From assembly GCA_947645355.1 (NCBI GenBank), contig CANSCI010000004.1:1-64000 (forward strand): 64,000 nt of DNA, in the 5' to 3' direction. The notes under the pieces are model-generated. The model was not told where the DNA came from. It ran no database searches and saw nothing but the letters and a program-made list of their open reading frames with translations. Positions 1 to 8,720 of this stretch are shown in pieces. The DNA is from an uncultured Dorea sp. Its GTDB lineage: Bacteria > Bacillota > Clostridia > Lachnospirales > Lachnospiraceae. Position numbers and translations under genes: made by a program. Within the stretch, counting starts at the first letter, position 1, and each line of letters opens with the position of its first letter.

Positions 1-302
1 TCCTCATACATGAACTTGATACGGAGCTTCATGTCTTCATATTGCTTTTTCTCTGTCTCCTCTGCCACCTTCAGGTCTTCCGTCGTCTTGATGACCTCTT
101 CCCCTTTGGCAACCAGATCCTCCTCGATCTGATTCAGATCCTGTATTACCTTTTTTAACTGCGCCTGCAGCGAATTCACTTCGCTCTGGGCTGCTGCTTT
201 GCTCTCCTTCAATTGATCTACTGACGGCGCTGCCATAACCGGCGTTACAATCATAGAACTTGTCACAACTGCTGCCAGTAATCTTATTCTAAATTTCTTC
301 AT
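1..302 (-). CDS. Secreted coiled-coil protein, N-terminal part (PcsB/NlpC-type, partial)
   Basis: Too short for the ORF track and cut by the window edge. The minus strand from an ATG at 302 reads MKKFRIRLLAAVVTSS followed by a VMA-AP signal-peptidase site, so this is a secreted protein. About 75 residues follow, rich in Glu, Lys, Gln and Leu with heptad spacing (VNSLQAQLKKVIQDLNQIEEDL), which is coiled coil. This start is typical of PcsB-like peptidoglycan hydrolases of clostridia, which carry a C-terminal NlpC/P60, CHAP or M23 domain. The catalytic domain would lie outside the window, so the enzyme class is inference. The 120 bases upstream (303-422) hold only AT-rich promoter-like sequence. 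Confidence 0.7.
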   Translation of the reverse strand, partial: MKKFRIRLLAAVVTSSMIVTPVMAAPSVDQLKESKAAAQSEVNSLQAQLKKVIQDLNQIEEDLVAKGEEVIKTTEDLKVAEETEKKQYEDMKLRIKFMYE

Positions 303-422
303 TTTATCATCCTTTTCCATGTTTTTTGACACAGTAAGTCCTTATCAAGAATGATTATACTCCACTAACAATATTTTTGCAACATCTTTTAACATTTTCG
401 TAATAGTTTTCGCAATATACTG

Positions 423-1388
423 TTACACTGGTTCTCCATCTGTATTTTCGGCAGTTTCCGGCCTCTCTTCTATCCGCTGGATCAGCACGAACATGGTCGA
501 AGCGGCAGCCGCACAGGCCACTGTAATCCCTCCGATCCGCAGAGGTTCCTCCAGCAGCCATTCAAACCATTGATAGTGTGTTCCCATGACTGATACAAAA
601 TTTGCCGTCATATGTGCCGCCACAGGCGCTTTCACAGAGCCGTACTTTTCATAGACATAGGCAAACACCAGGCCGAGCAGAAATCCATAGATCATCTGCA
701 CCAGATTCATATGCATCAGCCCGAATACAAGCGCTGAATGAAATGCCGCCTGCATAAATGTAGTTCTTTCCCGCAGTCTCTGGAAAATCAGCCCCCGGAA
801 TACCATCTCCTCACAGACAGGTACAAGTACCACAAGGGAAGCCGCCTGAACTGCAAGAGGCGCAGAGTACAGGATCTCCATAATCTCCTGGTACTCCTCC
901 CCCATCGTAGAAAGATTGCCTAGAATCATCAGATTATTAACGCCGATACAAAGCGCCGCACCCATAATGATCACAGCCCCATATTTCCACAGGGCGGCTT
1001 TCTTGTTGGGCACAAAGCCTCTTAAACGCTCTTTCACCCTGTCCCTGTGAAACATCACACACAAAACGGGAATCGTAGCCAAAGCTGTAATCCCCTCAAT
1101 AAGGGCAGCATATTTATAATATTCCAGACTCATCTCCCTTGTAAGGTCCATATATTCTCTCAGAAACCTCTGGGAGATAATCTCCAGCTGCTTACTGTCA
1201 TTGAGCACCTCCTGGGTAATGCCGTAATGCCGAAAAATATAGATAATCCCAAAGACAGTGCCTACCGCCAGCGAGACCAGAAGCCCAATTCCGATCTTGA
1301 CAATAAGGGGGCTCCAGACATACCAGAATTGTCTGCCCGGACTCTCCGGATACACCGTCGGAGGAATCTGCCTGTTCTGTTGTTCCAT
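423..1388 (-). CDS. CPBP family intramembrane metalloprotease
   Basis: A 321-residue multi-pass membrane protein. Hydrophobic segments lie around residues 28-50, 92-112, 135-155 and 178-197 and in the C-terminal half. The CPBP (CAAX protease / bacteriocin-processing, Abi) motifs are present: EEMVFRG with Glu193-Glu194 and Arg198, then a conserved His near 226 in FGLMHMN. These residues form the catalytic site inside the membrane in the family. Bacterial members often act in bacteriocin self-immunity or processing of membrane proteins, but no bacteriocin gene is adjacent, so the substrate is unknown. It lies 33 bases downstream of the tRNA-editing gene on the same strand and is probably co-transcribed with it. 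Confidence 0.85.
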   Translation of the reverse strand: MEQQNRQIPPTVYPESPGRQFWYVWSPLIVKIGIGLLVSLAVGTVFGIIYIFRHYGITQEVLNDSKQLEIISQRFLREYMDLTREMSLEYYKYAALIEGITALATIPVLCVMFHRDRVKERLRGFVPNKKAALWKYGAVIIMGAALCIGVNNLMILGNLSTMGEEYQEIMEILYSAPLAVQAASLVVLVPVCEEMVFRGLIFQRLRERTTFMQAAFHSALVFGLMHMNLVQMIYGFLLGLVFAYVYEKYGSVKAPVAAHMTANFVSVMGTHYQWFEWLLEEPLRIGGITVACAAAASTMFVLIQRIEERPETAENTDGEPV

Positions 1389-1421
1389 ACGATCCTTCCT
1401 TCACTCCACCATCTTCAACTG

Positions 1422-1913
1422 CTATAAACGCACCTTCACTACATCTACATCCAGATCCCATAAGAATTTATCCAGATCCTTAAAGGACAAAAACACGGTT
1501 GCCGTATTCTCAAGCGGATGAATCCCAAGGCTCTTGCATTTGCTCAGATCCTTATCAATAAAAAACTCCACCGCATGGTCGGCATCATTCATAAGCCCGA
1601 ACGGAGACACGCTCCCCTGCTTAAGCCCCAGATATTTTTCCAGACGGTCCTCAGAGGCAAAGCTTAAGTTCCCGCCCCCCAGCTGGCGCCCAAGAGACTT
1701 GAGGTCTACTTTTTTGTTCTCGTCACAGGTCACCAGAAAGTGCCGCTTTCCCTTAGAATCCCGCAAAAAGAGATTCTTGCACAGCGTCCCCTTTGCCGGG
1801 AGACCCAGCCTGTCCATATCCTCCATCGTGTGCACCGGCTCGTGCTCTACAACTTCATACTTAATCTTTAATTTATCAAGTGCATCATATACCCTCTGCT
1901 TCTGATCCTCCAT
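1422..1913 (-). CDS. Prolyl-tRNA editing protein (YbaK/ProX-type deacylase)
   Basis: A 163-residue single-domain protein of the YbaK/aminoacyl-tRNA deacylase family. Visible signatures are VVEHEPVHTMEDM near the N-terminus, KNLFLRDSKGKRHFLV, the conserved Lys of DENKKVDLKSL, and the GSVSPFGL segment near residue 100 that lines the active site. Family members hydrolyse mischarged Ala-tRNA(Pro) or Cys-tRNA(Pro) in trans, which protects proline codons. Length and motif order match stand-alone ProXp-ala/PrdX proteins rather than the insertion domain of ProRS. Which mischarged tRNA it edits cannot be decided from sequence alone. Confidence 0.88.
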   Translation of the reverse strand: MEDQKQRVYDALDKLKIKYEVVEHEPVHTMEDMDRLGLPAKGTLCKNLFLRDSKGKRHFLVTCDENKKVDLKSLGRQLGGGNLSFASEDRLEKYLGLKQGSVSPFGLMNDADHAVEFFIDKDLSKCKSLGIHPLENTATVFLSFKDLDKFLWDLDVDVVKVRL

Positions 1914-1994
1914 ACTACCGTCTCCTTTCTGTCATCTGTCATCTGTCCACAGAACCTTTGTTTATTATATTGCATCCCCGCCTTAAAGTAAAGC

Positions 1995-2945
1995 TTAGAG
2001 TTCCGAAGAAGCTGCCCATGAGAACAATTCCTCCACGGCTTTCTGATAATCTCCGTGTTTTTCGGCCTTTTTTATTTTTTTCGCCAGCTTTTTATTCTCC
2101 GGAAATAATTTCATCATATAGGTCCAGATTTCTTTCATTTTAAACAGCGCCGGGAGATCGCCGCTGCTGATCTGCCGGTAGCCATGGTATACCTGGTCGT
2201 GAAACCCGAAAAGCCTCTCCCACATTACCTCTCTATGCTTAAGGAGGCCCTCTGTACGTCCGGTCAAAAACGGATCTGCAATCACCCCGCGTCCTGCCAT
2301 AACTCTGGAGACTTCGGGGAATCTCCGGCAGATATTTTCACAATCCCGGGCTGTAAAAATATCTCCGTTATAGCACAGTGGATGCCTGCTCTCCTTCACA
2401 GCATATGCAAACATCTCAAGATTCGGTATATTGCCGTAAAAATCCTTCTGTGTCCTCGGATGGATGATCAGCTCCTCCAGCGGATATTGATTATAGATCT
2501 CAAGCAGCCGGTAAAACTCTTCCGGCTCATCCCGGCCGATTCTGGTCTTTACAGATATCCTGGCCCGCGTCCCTTTAAATACCTGGTCAAGGAACCGGTC
2601 AAGTTCCTCCGGCTTTGCAAGGAACCCGGAGCCTCTGTATTTGGACACTACTGTTTTAGACGGGCACCCGAAGTTCAGATTTACCTCCTCATAGCCGTAC
2701 TGCTCCAGTTTTCGAACCGTGTTTAACGTATCCTGCGCATGATTGCTCAAGATCTGAGGCACAAGACATAAGCCCCGGTTGTTTTCCGGGGCTATCTCTC
2801 TGACCTCTTTCTCACTGAACCCTTTCTTGCTGTGGGGAACAAGAAAGGGAGTAAAATATTTGTCCATCGGCCGAAAATACTTATGGTACGCATTCCGGTA
2901 AATGTGTGTCGTAATCCCCTCCATGGGGGCAAGATAGTATTCCAT
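1995..2945 (-). CDS. tRNA-dihydrouridine synthase (Dus family)
   Basis: FMN-dependent TIM-barrel enzyme that reduces uridine in the tRNA D-loop. The N-terminal APMEGIT motif starts the barrel, and LNFGCPSKTV carries the catalytic Cys. KTRIG and the late MAGRGV segment bind FMN phosphate. I start at the ATG at 2945 rather than the ORF-track start at 2993: AGGAG sits just upstream, and homologues begin directly at MEYYLAPMEG. This gives 316 residues, the usual size. It follows the glucosidase gene by 22 bases on the same strand, so it may be read through from that promoter. Subfamily (A, B or C) is not assigned. Confidence 0.88.
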   Translation of the reverse strand: MEYYLAPMEGITTHIYRNAYHKYFRPMDKYFTPFLVPHSKKGFSEKEVREIAPENNRGLCLVPQILSNHAQDTLNTVRKLEQYGYEEVNLNFGCPSKTVVSKYRGSGFLAKPEELDRFLDQVFKGTRARISVKTRIGRDEPEEFYRLLEIYNQYPLEELIIHPRTQKDFYGNIPNLEMFAYAVKESRHPLCYNGDIFTARDCENICRRFPEVSRVMAGRGVIADPFLTGRTEGLLKHREVMWERLFGFHDQVYHGYRQISSGDLPALFKMKEIWTYMMKLFPENKKLAKKIKKAEKHGDYQKAVEELFSWAASSEL

Positions 2946-2967
2946 AGCAGTCTCCTGATTCTTTCTG

Positions 2968-4623
2968 TCAGTATAACACAACTCTGGCCTCATATGGCTG
3001 CAAAATGCCAGTTTTATGGAATTTATAATTCGATATTAATTCTTCGCCGCCTTCCTGCTCAAACAAACTGCACGCAGCCTCATGTTCACTGAAATTACAT
3101 GCCACAAGCATCCGCTTTTCATCCAGCGTCCGCTCATAGGCATAGATATTTTCATCCTCCTCAAGGAGTCCTTTAAAGATACCGTCCACAACGATCTCAT
3201 ACTCCTTCCGCATCCGGATCAGTTTCTGATAGTAATAAAATACACTGTCCGGATCTTCAAGCGCCGCTTTCACATTGATCATCGGATAATTCGGATTTAC
3301 ACGGATCCACGGAGTCCCGGCCGTAAACCCTGCATGCCTGCTGTCATCCCACTGCATCGGCGTGCGGGCATTGTCACGGCTGACAGCCTGCAGGCAGTAT
3401 ATCATCTCTTCTTCATCTATAAGACCCTTTTCTGTATAATCCCGAAATGCATTCAAGCTCTCAATGTCCCTGTAATCCTCGATCCTCTTGAAGTACGCAT
3501 TGGTCATCCCGATCTCCTCGCCCTGATAAATATACGGGGTTCCCTTCATCATGTGCAGGCAGGTCGCAAGCATCTTGGCAGAACGCTCCCTGTAAAGAGG
3601 AGCATCATTGCCGAACCTTGAGACTGCCCGGGGCTGATCATGATTATCCCAGTACAGGCTGTTCCACGCCTTCCCTTCAAGCTCCGTCTGCCATTTATTC
3701 AGGACAGCGCGCAGCTTCTTAAGCTCCATGCGCTCCGTTGTCCATTTGCCGTGCTTTCCTCCTGTAATATCTGTGTGCTCGAACTGGAACACCATATTTA
3801 ACTCCGTGTCATCCAGATTGGCATATTTCTTAGCCTCCTCGATGGTCACGCCAGAGGCCTCACCTACCGTGACCAGATTGTATCTGGACAGCACCTCGCG
3901 GTTCATCTCCTGCAGGTATTCATGGACATGGGGACCGTTGCATACATACGGGGACATGTTTCCGTACAGCCCGTTGTCCGCCTCACCGTCCGGATAAGCA
4001 GAATCCTTGGAAATCATGCTGATCACATCCATGCGGAAGCCGTCCACCCCTTTGTCGCACCACCAGGTCATCATGTCAAACACTTCCCGGCGCACCTTCT
4101 CATTCTCCCAGTTCAGGTCCGGCTGCTTTTTTGAGAAACAATGGAGGTAGTACATGTCTGTTTCCCTGTCATATTCCCACGCAGAACCTCCGAAGCATGC
4201 ACCCCAGTTATTAGGCTCTCTGCCGTCCTTTCCTTCTTTCCAGATATAATAATCCCGGTAATCATTGTCCCTGGATTTCTTGCTTTCCATAAACCAGCGG
4301 TGCTCGTCGGAGGTGTGGTTCACCACCAGATCCATCACAAGCTTAAGACCCCTCTCATGCATAGCCGCAAGCATACGGTCAAAATCCTCCATTGTGCCGA
4401 ACTCCTCCATGATCTCCTGATAATCGGAAATGTCATATCCATTGTCGTCATTGGGAGACTGGTACACCGGAGACAGCCAGATAATGTCTGCCCCCAGTTC
4501 CTTAATATAATCCAGATGCTCCGTAATTCCGTTAATATCCCCGATACCGTCTCCGCTGCTGTCCGCGAAGCTCCTCGGATAGATCTGATAGATCACACTG
4601 TTTTTCCACCATGCTTTATTCAT
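2968..4623 (-). CDS. Alpha-glucosidase, GH13 (oligo-1,6-glucosidase type)
   Basis: A 551-residue cytoplasmic glycoside hydrolase of family GH13. The four conserved regions are visible: DLVVNHTSDEH (residue ~98), GFRMDV with nucleophile Asp199, VGEASG with acid/base Glu255, and NHDQPR with Asp329. The residue after the nucleophile is Val200. In this subfamily Val at that position goes with alpha-1,6 (isomaltose, panose, dextran oligosaccharides) and Thr with alpha-1,4 preference, so an isomaltase is inferred. Trehalose-6-phosphate hydrolases are close relatives and cannot be fully excluded, but no trehalose PTS is nearby. It is divergent from an AraC-type regulator, the likely controller, across a 151-base gap. 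Confidence 0.9.
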   Translation of the reverse strand: MNKAWWKNSVIYQIYPRSFADSSGDGIGDINGITEHLDYIKELGADIIWLSPVYQSPNDDNGYDISDYQEIMEEFGTMEDFDRMLAAMHERGLKLVMDLVVNHTSDEHRWFMESKKSRDNDYRDYYIWKEGKDGREPNNWGACFGGSAWEYDRETDMYYLHCFSKKQPDLNWENEKVRREVFDMMTWWCDKGVDGFRMDVISMISKDSAYPDGEADNGLYGNMSPYVCNGPHVHEYLQEMNREVLSRYNLVTVGEASGVTIEEAKKYANLDDTELNMVFQFEHTDITGGKHGKWTTERMELKKLRAVLNKWQTELEGKAWNSLYWDNHDQPRAVSRFGNDAPLYRERSAKMLATCLHMMKGTPYIYQGEEIGMTNAYFKRIEDYRDIESLNAFRDYTEKGLIDEEEMIYCLQAVSRDNARTPMQWDDSRHAGFTAGTPWIRVNPNYPMINVKAALEDPDSVFYYYQKLIRMRKEYEIVVDGIFKGLLEEDENIYAYERTLDEKRMLVACNFSEHEAACSLFEQEGGEELISNYKFHKTGILQPYEARVVLY

Positions 4624-4774
4624 TACTGTTTCTCCTTTTCCTTTCTATGCCGCCGTCCGCAGGCAGCAGTTCCAACGTTATTTCCTGACTCCTATCATAA
4701 AAAAATTCTTTCCTTCGCGCTTGCAATATGTTATCTTAGTCTTGCACTATATTCACTTTATGAAAGGTACAATT

Positions 4775-5695
4775 ATGAGTATAACCCATTTACAGGAAAA
4801 CCAGCACTCCCTGGGGGAAAAGGAGGAAGCCCACGGCACTCCCTACTTTCCGTTCCAGGCATACTCCCAGGAGGATACAGGCGGGCAGTTCTTCGCCCCC
4901 TACCACTGGCATGATGAGGCAGAATTCATCTACGTGACAAGCGGAACCCTGCAATTAAAGACAGAAACCTCCACCCACATTTTAAAGGCCGGCCATGTGT
5001 ACTTTATTAACCCGGGAACCATGCACGGGATCTTCGGGGACAGCATGTCCTCCCACCATTTTGCGCTGGTTTTTGACCTGAAGCTTCTAAGCTTCTCCCA
5101 ATATGATGTGTGCCAGAATCTCTTTCTGACCCCTCTCCTGTCCGGAAATCTCAGCTTCCCGGACGGTGAAAGCTTATCCTCCGAAGCTGCAGAGGCTGTT
5201 GGGCAGCTCATAAAAAAAACGGCTCTTCTCTACCAGAAAAAGGATCTGCAGACTGGTACCTCCTCTCTTGCTATAAAGATCGCGCTGCTGCAGATTCTTG
5301 AGATTTTATTTCGTGAACATGCCATTACTGCCCGCAAAAAAAAGGAACGGCAGGATGAGTTCCCGCTAAAGCCGGTATTTTCCTACATAGAGGCAAACTA
5401 TTCCGACCGGATCACCCTGGCCTCACTTTCCTCTGTGGTCCACATGAACAAAAACTATTTCTGCAAATTTTTCAAAGAAAAGACCGGAAAAACTCCGTTC
5501 GTTTACCTGAATGAATACCGTATCAACCAGGCGGCAGCCCAGCTTCTGATGTCAGACGCACCCATCACGGAAATCGCCCTGAACACCGGGTTTGACAATA
5601 TGAGCTATTTTATCCGCCAGTTCAAGCACTGTAAGGGCTGCACACCGTCGGCCTTCCGCTCTATGGAGCATCCGAAGTCCCTCCCGGTGCTGTGA
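4775..5695 (+). CDS. AraC family transcriptional regulator
   Basis: A 306-residue regulator with an N-terminal cupin-like sensing domain (HWHDEAEFIYVTSG around residues 38-55, then KAGHVYFINPGTMHG) and a C-terminal double helix-turn-helix (SYIEANYSDRITLASLSSVV, then the FKEKTGKTPFVYLNEYRI and FDNMSYFIRQFK signatures). I use the ATG at 4775, which has a GAAAGG ribosome site 8 bases upstream; the longer ORF start has none. It is transcribed away from the GH13 glucosidase and probably controls that gene in response to a sugar. This assignment is from arrangement only. Confidence 0.88.
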   Translation: MSITHLQENQHSLGEKEEAHGTPYFPFQAYSQEDTGGQFFAPYHWHDEAEFIYVTSGTLQLKTETSTHILKAGHVYFINPGTMHGIFGDSMSSHHFALVFDLKLLSFSQYDVCQNLFLTPLLSGNLSFPDGESLSSEAAEAVGQLIKKTALLYQKKDLQTGTSSLAIKIALLQILEILFREHAITARKKKERQDEFPLKPVFSYIEANYSDRITLASLSSVVHMNKNYFCKFFKEKTGKTPFVYLNEYRINQAAAQLLMSDAPITEIALNTGFDNMSYFIRQFKHCKGCTPSAFRSMEHPKSLPVL

Positions 5696-5719
5696 GAACG
5701 ACAGAAAGGATCAGAATTT

Positions 5720-6949
5720 ATGGATTATGAAGCACTCCTGCATGAAATCTTAAATATCGGCGAGGCCATGCTCAAAAGCGGCGCCGAGGTTGACCGCGCC
5801 GAGAACAGTATGTACCGTATGTGTCAGAGTTATGACCTTACAGGCTGCGAGATCTTTGCCATCCAGAGCAATATTCAGGCAACCATTCGTCCAAAAGGCG
5901 GGCATTACCTGACGCAGATCCGGAGGGTCAAAGGGACCAGCCTGAACTATGACCGGCTGGACTACCTGAACAACCTGTCCAGATATATCTGCCAGAATAC
6001 CCCGGACCCGGAAACAATCCACGAGAAATATCTGGAGGTCCTAAACCGGAAACCCCAGCCAAAGCTTCTCTCCCACCTGGCCGCCGTCATGGGCGGAGCC
6101 GGGTTCGGCGTCTATTTCGGCTGCGATCTTCAGGACGCGCTGGCGGCTGCCCTCGTCTGCTCCATTGTCATCGTATGGATCGGAGACTGGCTGGCCAGGC
6201 GGGAAAGCAACCTTGTCGTCTACAATATGGTTCTTTCCTTCTTATCCGCAGTATCCATCCTGCTTATGGCAAGGCTTGGCCTTTGCAGTCATCCGGACCG
6301 CGTCATTCTGGGCGTATCCATGGTGCTGATCAGCGGCCTTAGCACCACGAACGGAATCCGCGATGTACTGAACCATGACATTATTGCAGGAATACTGAAC
6401 ATTGCCAACTCTTTCTTAGGTGCGATTGCCATTGCCTGCGGGATCGGGCTGTCCATGATCTTGTTAAAAGGCGCTATGTATGAGATGTACATAGCCCCCA
6501 ACATGCTTGTACAATTAATTTCCTGCGGCCTTGCAAGTATGGGATTTGCCCTGTTCTTCAAGGCAGCCCCGAAACAGTCTGCCTTTGCAGGCATCGGCGG
6601 CCTCATCAACTGCGCCTGCTATACCCTCGTCTACCAGGCGGCCGCAAGTAATTTTGCCGCCACACTGGCCGGCGCTGTCTTCGTGGCAGGATACGCCTAC
6701 GTGATGTCCCGGGTACACCGCGCCCCCGCTACCATCTTCCTCACCACCTCCGTCATGCCCATCATCCCGGGAGCCACATTGTTTTACATGATGCACGGGT
6801 TCGTACAGGCTGACTATACCTTTGCCCTGCAGCAGACGCTGAAGCTGTTTCAGACCTGTCTTGCTATTGCATTCGGCTTCATCATTATCGAGATCATCAC
6901 GCGGTATATTTCATTTTTTGCAAAGATACTTCACCACCGGCAAGAATAA
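5720..6949 (+). CDS. Threonine/serine exporter family protein (fused ThrE type)
   Basis: A 409-residue integral membrane protein. The first ~115 residues form the soluble N-terminal domain (LNIGEAMLKSGAEVDRAENSM, a hallmark of the DUF1212/ThrE family). About ten hydrophobic helices follow, covering both the ThrE domain and the DUF3815-like second half (ATIFLTTSVMPIIPGATLFYMMHG). Many Firmicutes split the two halves into separate genes; here they are one chain. The family exports threonine, serine and small peptides by proton exchange. It starts 24 bases after the AraC gene on the same strand with an AGAAAGGA ribosome site. Confidence 0.87.
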   Translation: MDYEALLHEILNIGEAMLKSGAEVDRAENSMYRMCQSYDLTGCEIFAIQSNIQATIRPKGGHYLTQIRRVKGTSLNYDRLDYLNNLSRYICQNTPDPETIHEKYLEVLNRKPQPKLLSHLAAVMGGAGFGVYFGCDLQDALAAALVCSIVIVWIGDWLARRESNLVVYNMVLSFLSAVSILLMARLGLCSHPDRVILGVSMVLISGLSTTNGIRDVLNHDIIAGILNIANSFLGAIAIACGIGLSMILLKGAMYEMYIAPNMLVQLISCGLASMGFALFFKAAPKQSAFAGIGGLINCACYTLVYQAAASNFAATLAGAVFVAGYAYVMSRVHRAPATIFLTTSVMPIIPGATLFYMMHGFVQADYTFALQQTLKLFQTCLAIAFGFIIIEIITRYISFFAKILHHRQE

Positions 6950-6991
6950 GTATTGTCACTTCGGATACACTGACGGCCTCTGGTTCTCCGC

Positions 6992-7036
6992 AAAAACAAA
7001 AATAACTGCGGACAGGTGACATATCACCTGTCTGCA
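6992..7036 (-). terminator. Rho-independent terminator of yjfB-like gene
   Basis: A 13-pair stem with a CATA loop (TGCGGACAGGTGA / TCACCTGTCTGCA, one G:T-type mismatch) lies between the convergent ThrE and YjfB genes. Read on the minus strand it is followed by a T-rich tract (the CAAAAACAAAAAT complement), so it mainly ends the YjfB transcript. It may also stop read-through from ThrE. Confidence 0.75.
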
Positions 7037-7054
7037 GCCGTCATAACCTTCTGC

Positions 7055-7234
7055 CTAAGCACGTACATCTATGATATTTTCACTTGGAACCATCTGATCT
7101 ATGGCCTCCAACATCTCTGTAATTGCCTGCGCATTAATCTCTGCTGACTCCATAACCTTCTGCGTAACAGAGGCGCCCACCTCCATACCGATCTTGAAAC
7201 TTGCCAGGCTCATACTTGTTGCCGCTATATCCAT
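7055..7234 (-). CDS. YjfB-like putative motility protein
   Basis: A 59-residue protein beginning MDIAATSMSLASFKIG and ending with a short acidic tail. The MDIAA start, the small-residue-rich amphipathic middle and the length match the YjfB family (named for Bacillus subtilis YjfB, which is expressed from the motility sigma factor). I prefer the ATG at 7234 because family members start MDIAA. An ATG two codons earlier (7240) is closer to the AAAGGGAAG ribosome site and could be used instead. It is transcribed away from the FliD-like pair at 7.5-10 kb. Function in the family is unknown. Confidence 0.72.
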   Translation of the reverse strand: MDIAATSMSLASFKIGMEVGASVTQKVMESAEINAQAITEMLEAIDQMVPSENIIDVRA

Positions 7235-7554
7235 AATCATCCACTTCCCTTTCTTTATAAAATCCCCCGCTGCAGGTCCCATCTATGTACATCTGATCAG
7301 ATATGCCCGTACAGGACTTCTGGATCCCGCCCCGGCAATATCTGCACTGCAGTATAGAGTTCTATTTTAATTATCGGACGTATTCCCAAAAACATAAGCA
7401 TCCCGCTGCAGATAACTTAGAAAAAATTCCCCTCCACCCTCTTTCATTTTTTTCCATTTGTGCCGATATATAATATATGAAAGAAACGTTAATACTGCGA
7501 ATATGACTCATTCGCCGCATCAGGAGTAGAGATATTCCGGAAAGGAGTGTTGTT
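7235..7554. promoter_or_regulatory. Divergent promoter region, yjfB-like / 7555 operon
   Basis: A 320-base gene-free stretch. On the plus strand GCCGATATATAATATATGAAAG at 7462-7483 resembles a sigma-28 -10 element (GCCGATAT), but no TAAA is seen 14-16 bases upstream. On the minus strand CCGATAATTAAAAT near 7360-7375 is a similar but weaker match facing the YjfB gene. The assignment is inference from motif resemblance. Confidence 0.35.
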
Positions 7555-8607
7555 ATGCGGGTTAACAGTCAGACATCGGCATTGCCGATCTTGTCTTCGC
7601 CGCAGGCCTCTGCATCTTCGAAAGCCGCGTCCCCGGGAGCACAGCCTTCAAGTACAGAGAAACTTATGAACGAATTAAAAAACAAATACCAGCATATTCA
7701 TTTTGATTTTATATCCTTTGAAAATGATGACCAGCTCAAACAATATGTTTCTTCCAAACGTGGACTGAACAATGTGGCCATTGACCCGGCTCTTCTGGAA
7801 AAAATGGCAAATGACGACACTGTCCGGACCCGGGTGGAAAGCGTCCTGAGCATGCTTAACAATTACCGGTTTTCTTCCCAGGTACAGGCTCAGCTTATGG
7901 ATAAGAGACTGACCGGCATGGGACTGGTGCTGGACGCTGACGGCGACGTATCCAAATGGACGGTCATGGAAGAGACCGAAAAGCCTTTTTATTATTCAAC
8001 CCTCAACCAGGATGACCACAGATGGAGCCAGTTCTACCAGAAGCGGAAAAACCCGAAAATGACTACGTACAAATACTCTCACAGCCGGAGCATGGCAAGC
8101 CTCGCAAGCGCTAAGAGCGTTTCATCCGTAAGAGGGCTGATCGCGTCCAAGAACCGGGAGATCCAAACGGTAAAGCTTCGGGTGTCTGACCCGGCAGAAG
8201 CCGCATCCATCATCCGGCAGATCCGGTCTGTCATCCGAAACGGCAACATTAAGATCGCCAGGCTCCACAAGGAGGAGAGGCTCTATCAGGAACAGAAAAT
8301 AGCCGCAAAAAAAATGAAGGTCAAGCTGGAAAAGCAGCTCGCAGAAGAACTGAGGAGAAAACGGACTGCACGCAAAGCGCAGGAACGCTGCCAGACAGCC
8401 TGCATGGAAGATATATTCAGCAAACCTTCTGTAAATGATTACCGCTACAAAGAGATCTGCGAACAATATGCAGAGACTATGTCCGGCCTGACAGGCGCCG
8501 CCCCGGGAACTTCCGCGGCAGGCACCCCCGCTGTCTCAGCAGAGGCTGCCGCTTCGGCCGTACAGATAACGGTCACCTCTGTGGCCAGCATCGACTGCTC
8601 TGCATAA
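7555..8607 (+). CDS. Uncharacterised protein next to FliD-like gene (possibly DUF6033)
   Basis: A 350-residue soluble protein with no signal peptide or membrane segment. The first ~30 residues are Ser/Ala/Pro-rich and probably disordered. Residues 40-160 form a folded domain (HIHFDFISFENDDQLKQYV, then VSKWTVMEETEKPFYYS). Residues 205-290 are a long Lys/Arg/Glu-rich helix (EERLYQEQKIAAKKMKVKLEKQ) likely to be coiled coil. The tail is Ala/Thr-rich. I recall similar Lachnospiraceae proteins under DUF6033 but could not check. A strong AAAGGAG ribosome site sets the start. It precedes the FliD-like gene, so a role with that surface system is plausible. Confidence 0.6.
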   Translation: MRVNSQTSALPILSSPQASASSKAASPGAQPSSTEKLMNELKNKYQHIHFDFISFENDDQLKQYVSSKRGLNNVAIDPALLEKMANDDTVRTRVESVLSMLNNYRFSSQVQAQLMDKRLTGMGLVLDADGDVSKWTVMEETEKPFYYSTLNQDDHRWSQFYQKRKNPKMTTYKYSHSRSMASLASAKSVSSVRGLIASKNREIQTVKLRVSDPAEAASIIRQIRSVIRNGNIKIARLHKEERLYQEQKIAAKKMKVKLEKQLAEELRRKRTARKAQERCQTACMEDIFSKPSVNDYRYKEICEQYAETMSGLTGAAPGTSAAGTPAVSAEAAASAVQITVTSVASIDCSA

Positions 8608-8720
8608 CCATTAAAAATATATTCCTAAACTATTTCCGGCAGCCGCTTAATATTTATGTCCGAATGGTCGAAAAACTATATGAGGATTTATAAATATTAC
8701 TCAGGAAAGGAGGAGAAACT

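Noticed and set aside
1930-1960. CTGTCATCTGTCATCTGTC triplet repeat upstream of the tRNA editing gene, considered as operator
   Set aside because: Too short and without symmetry; it overlaps the leader next to the ribosome site and looks like simple slippage.
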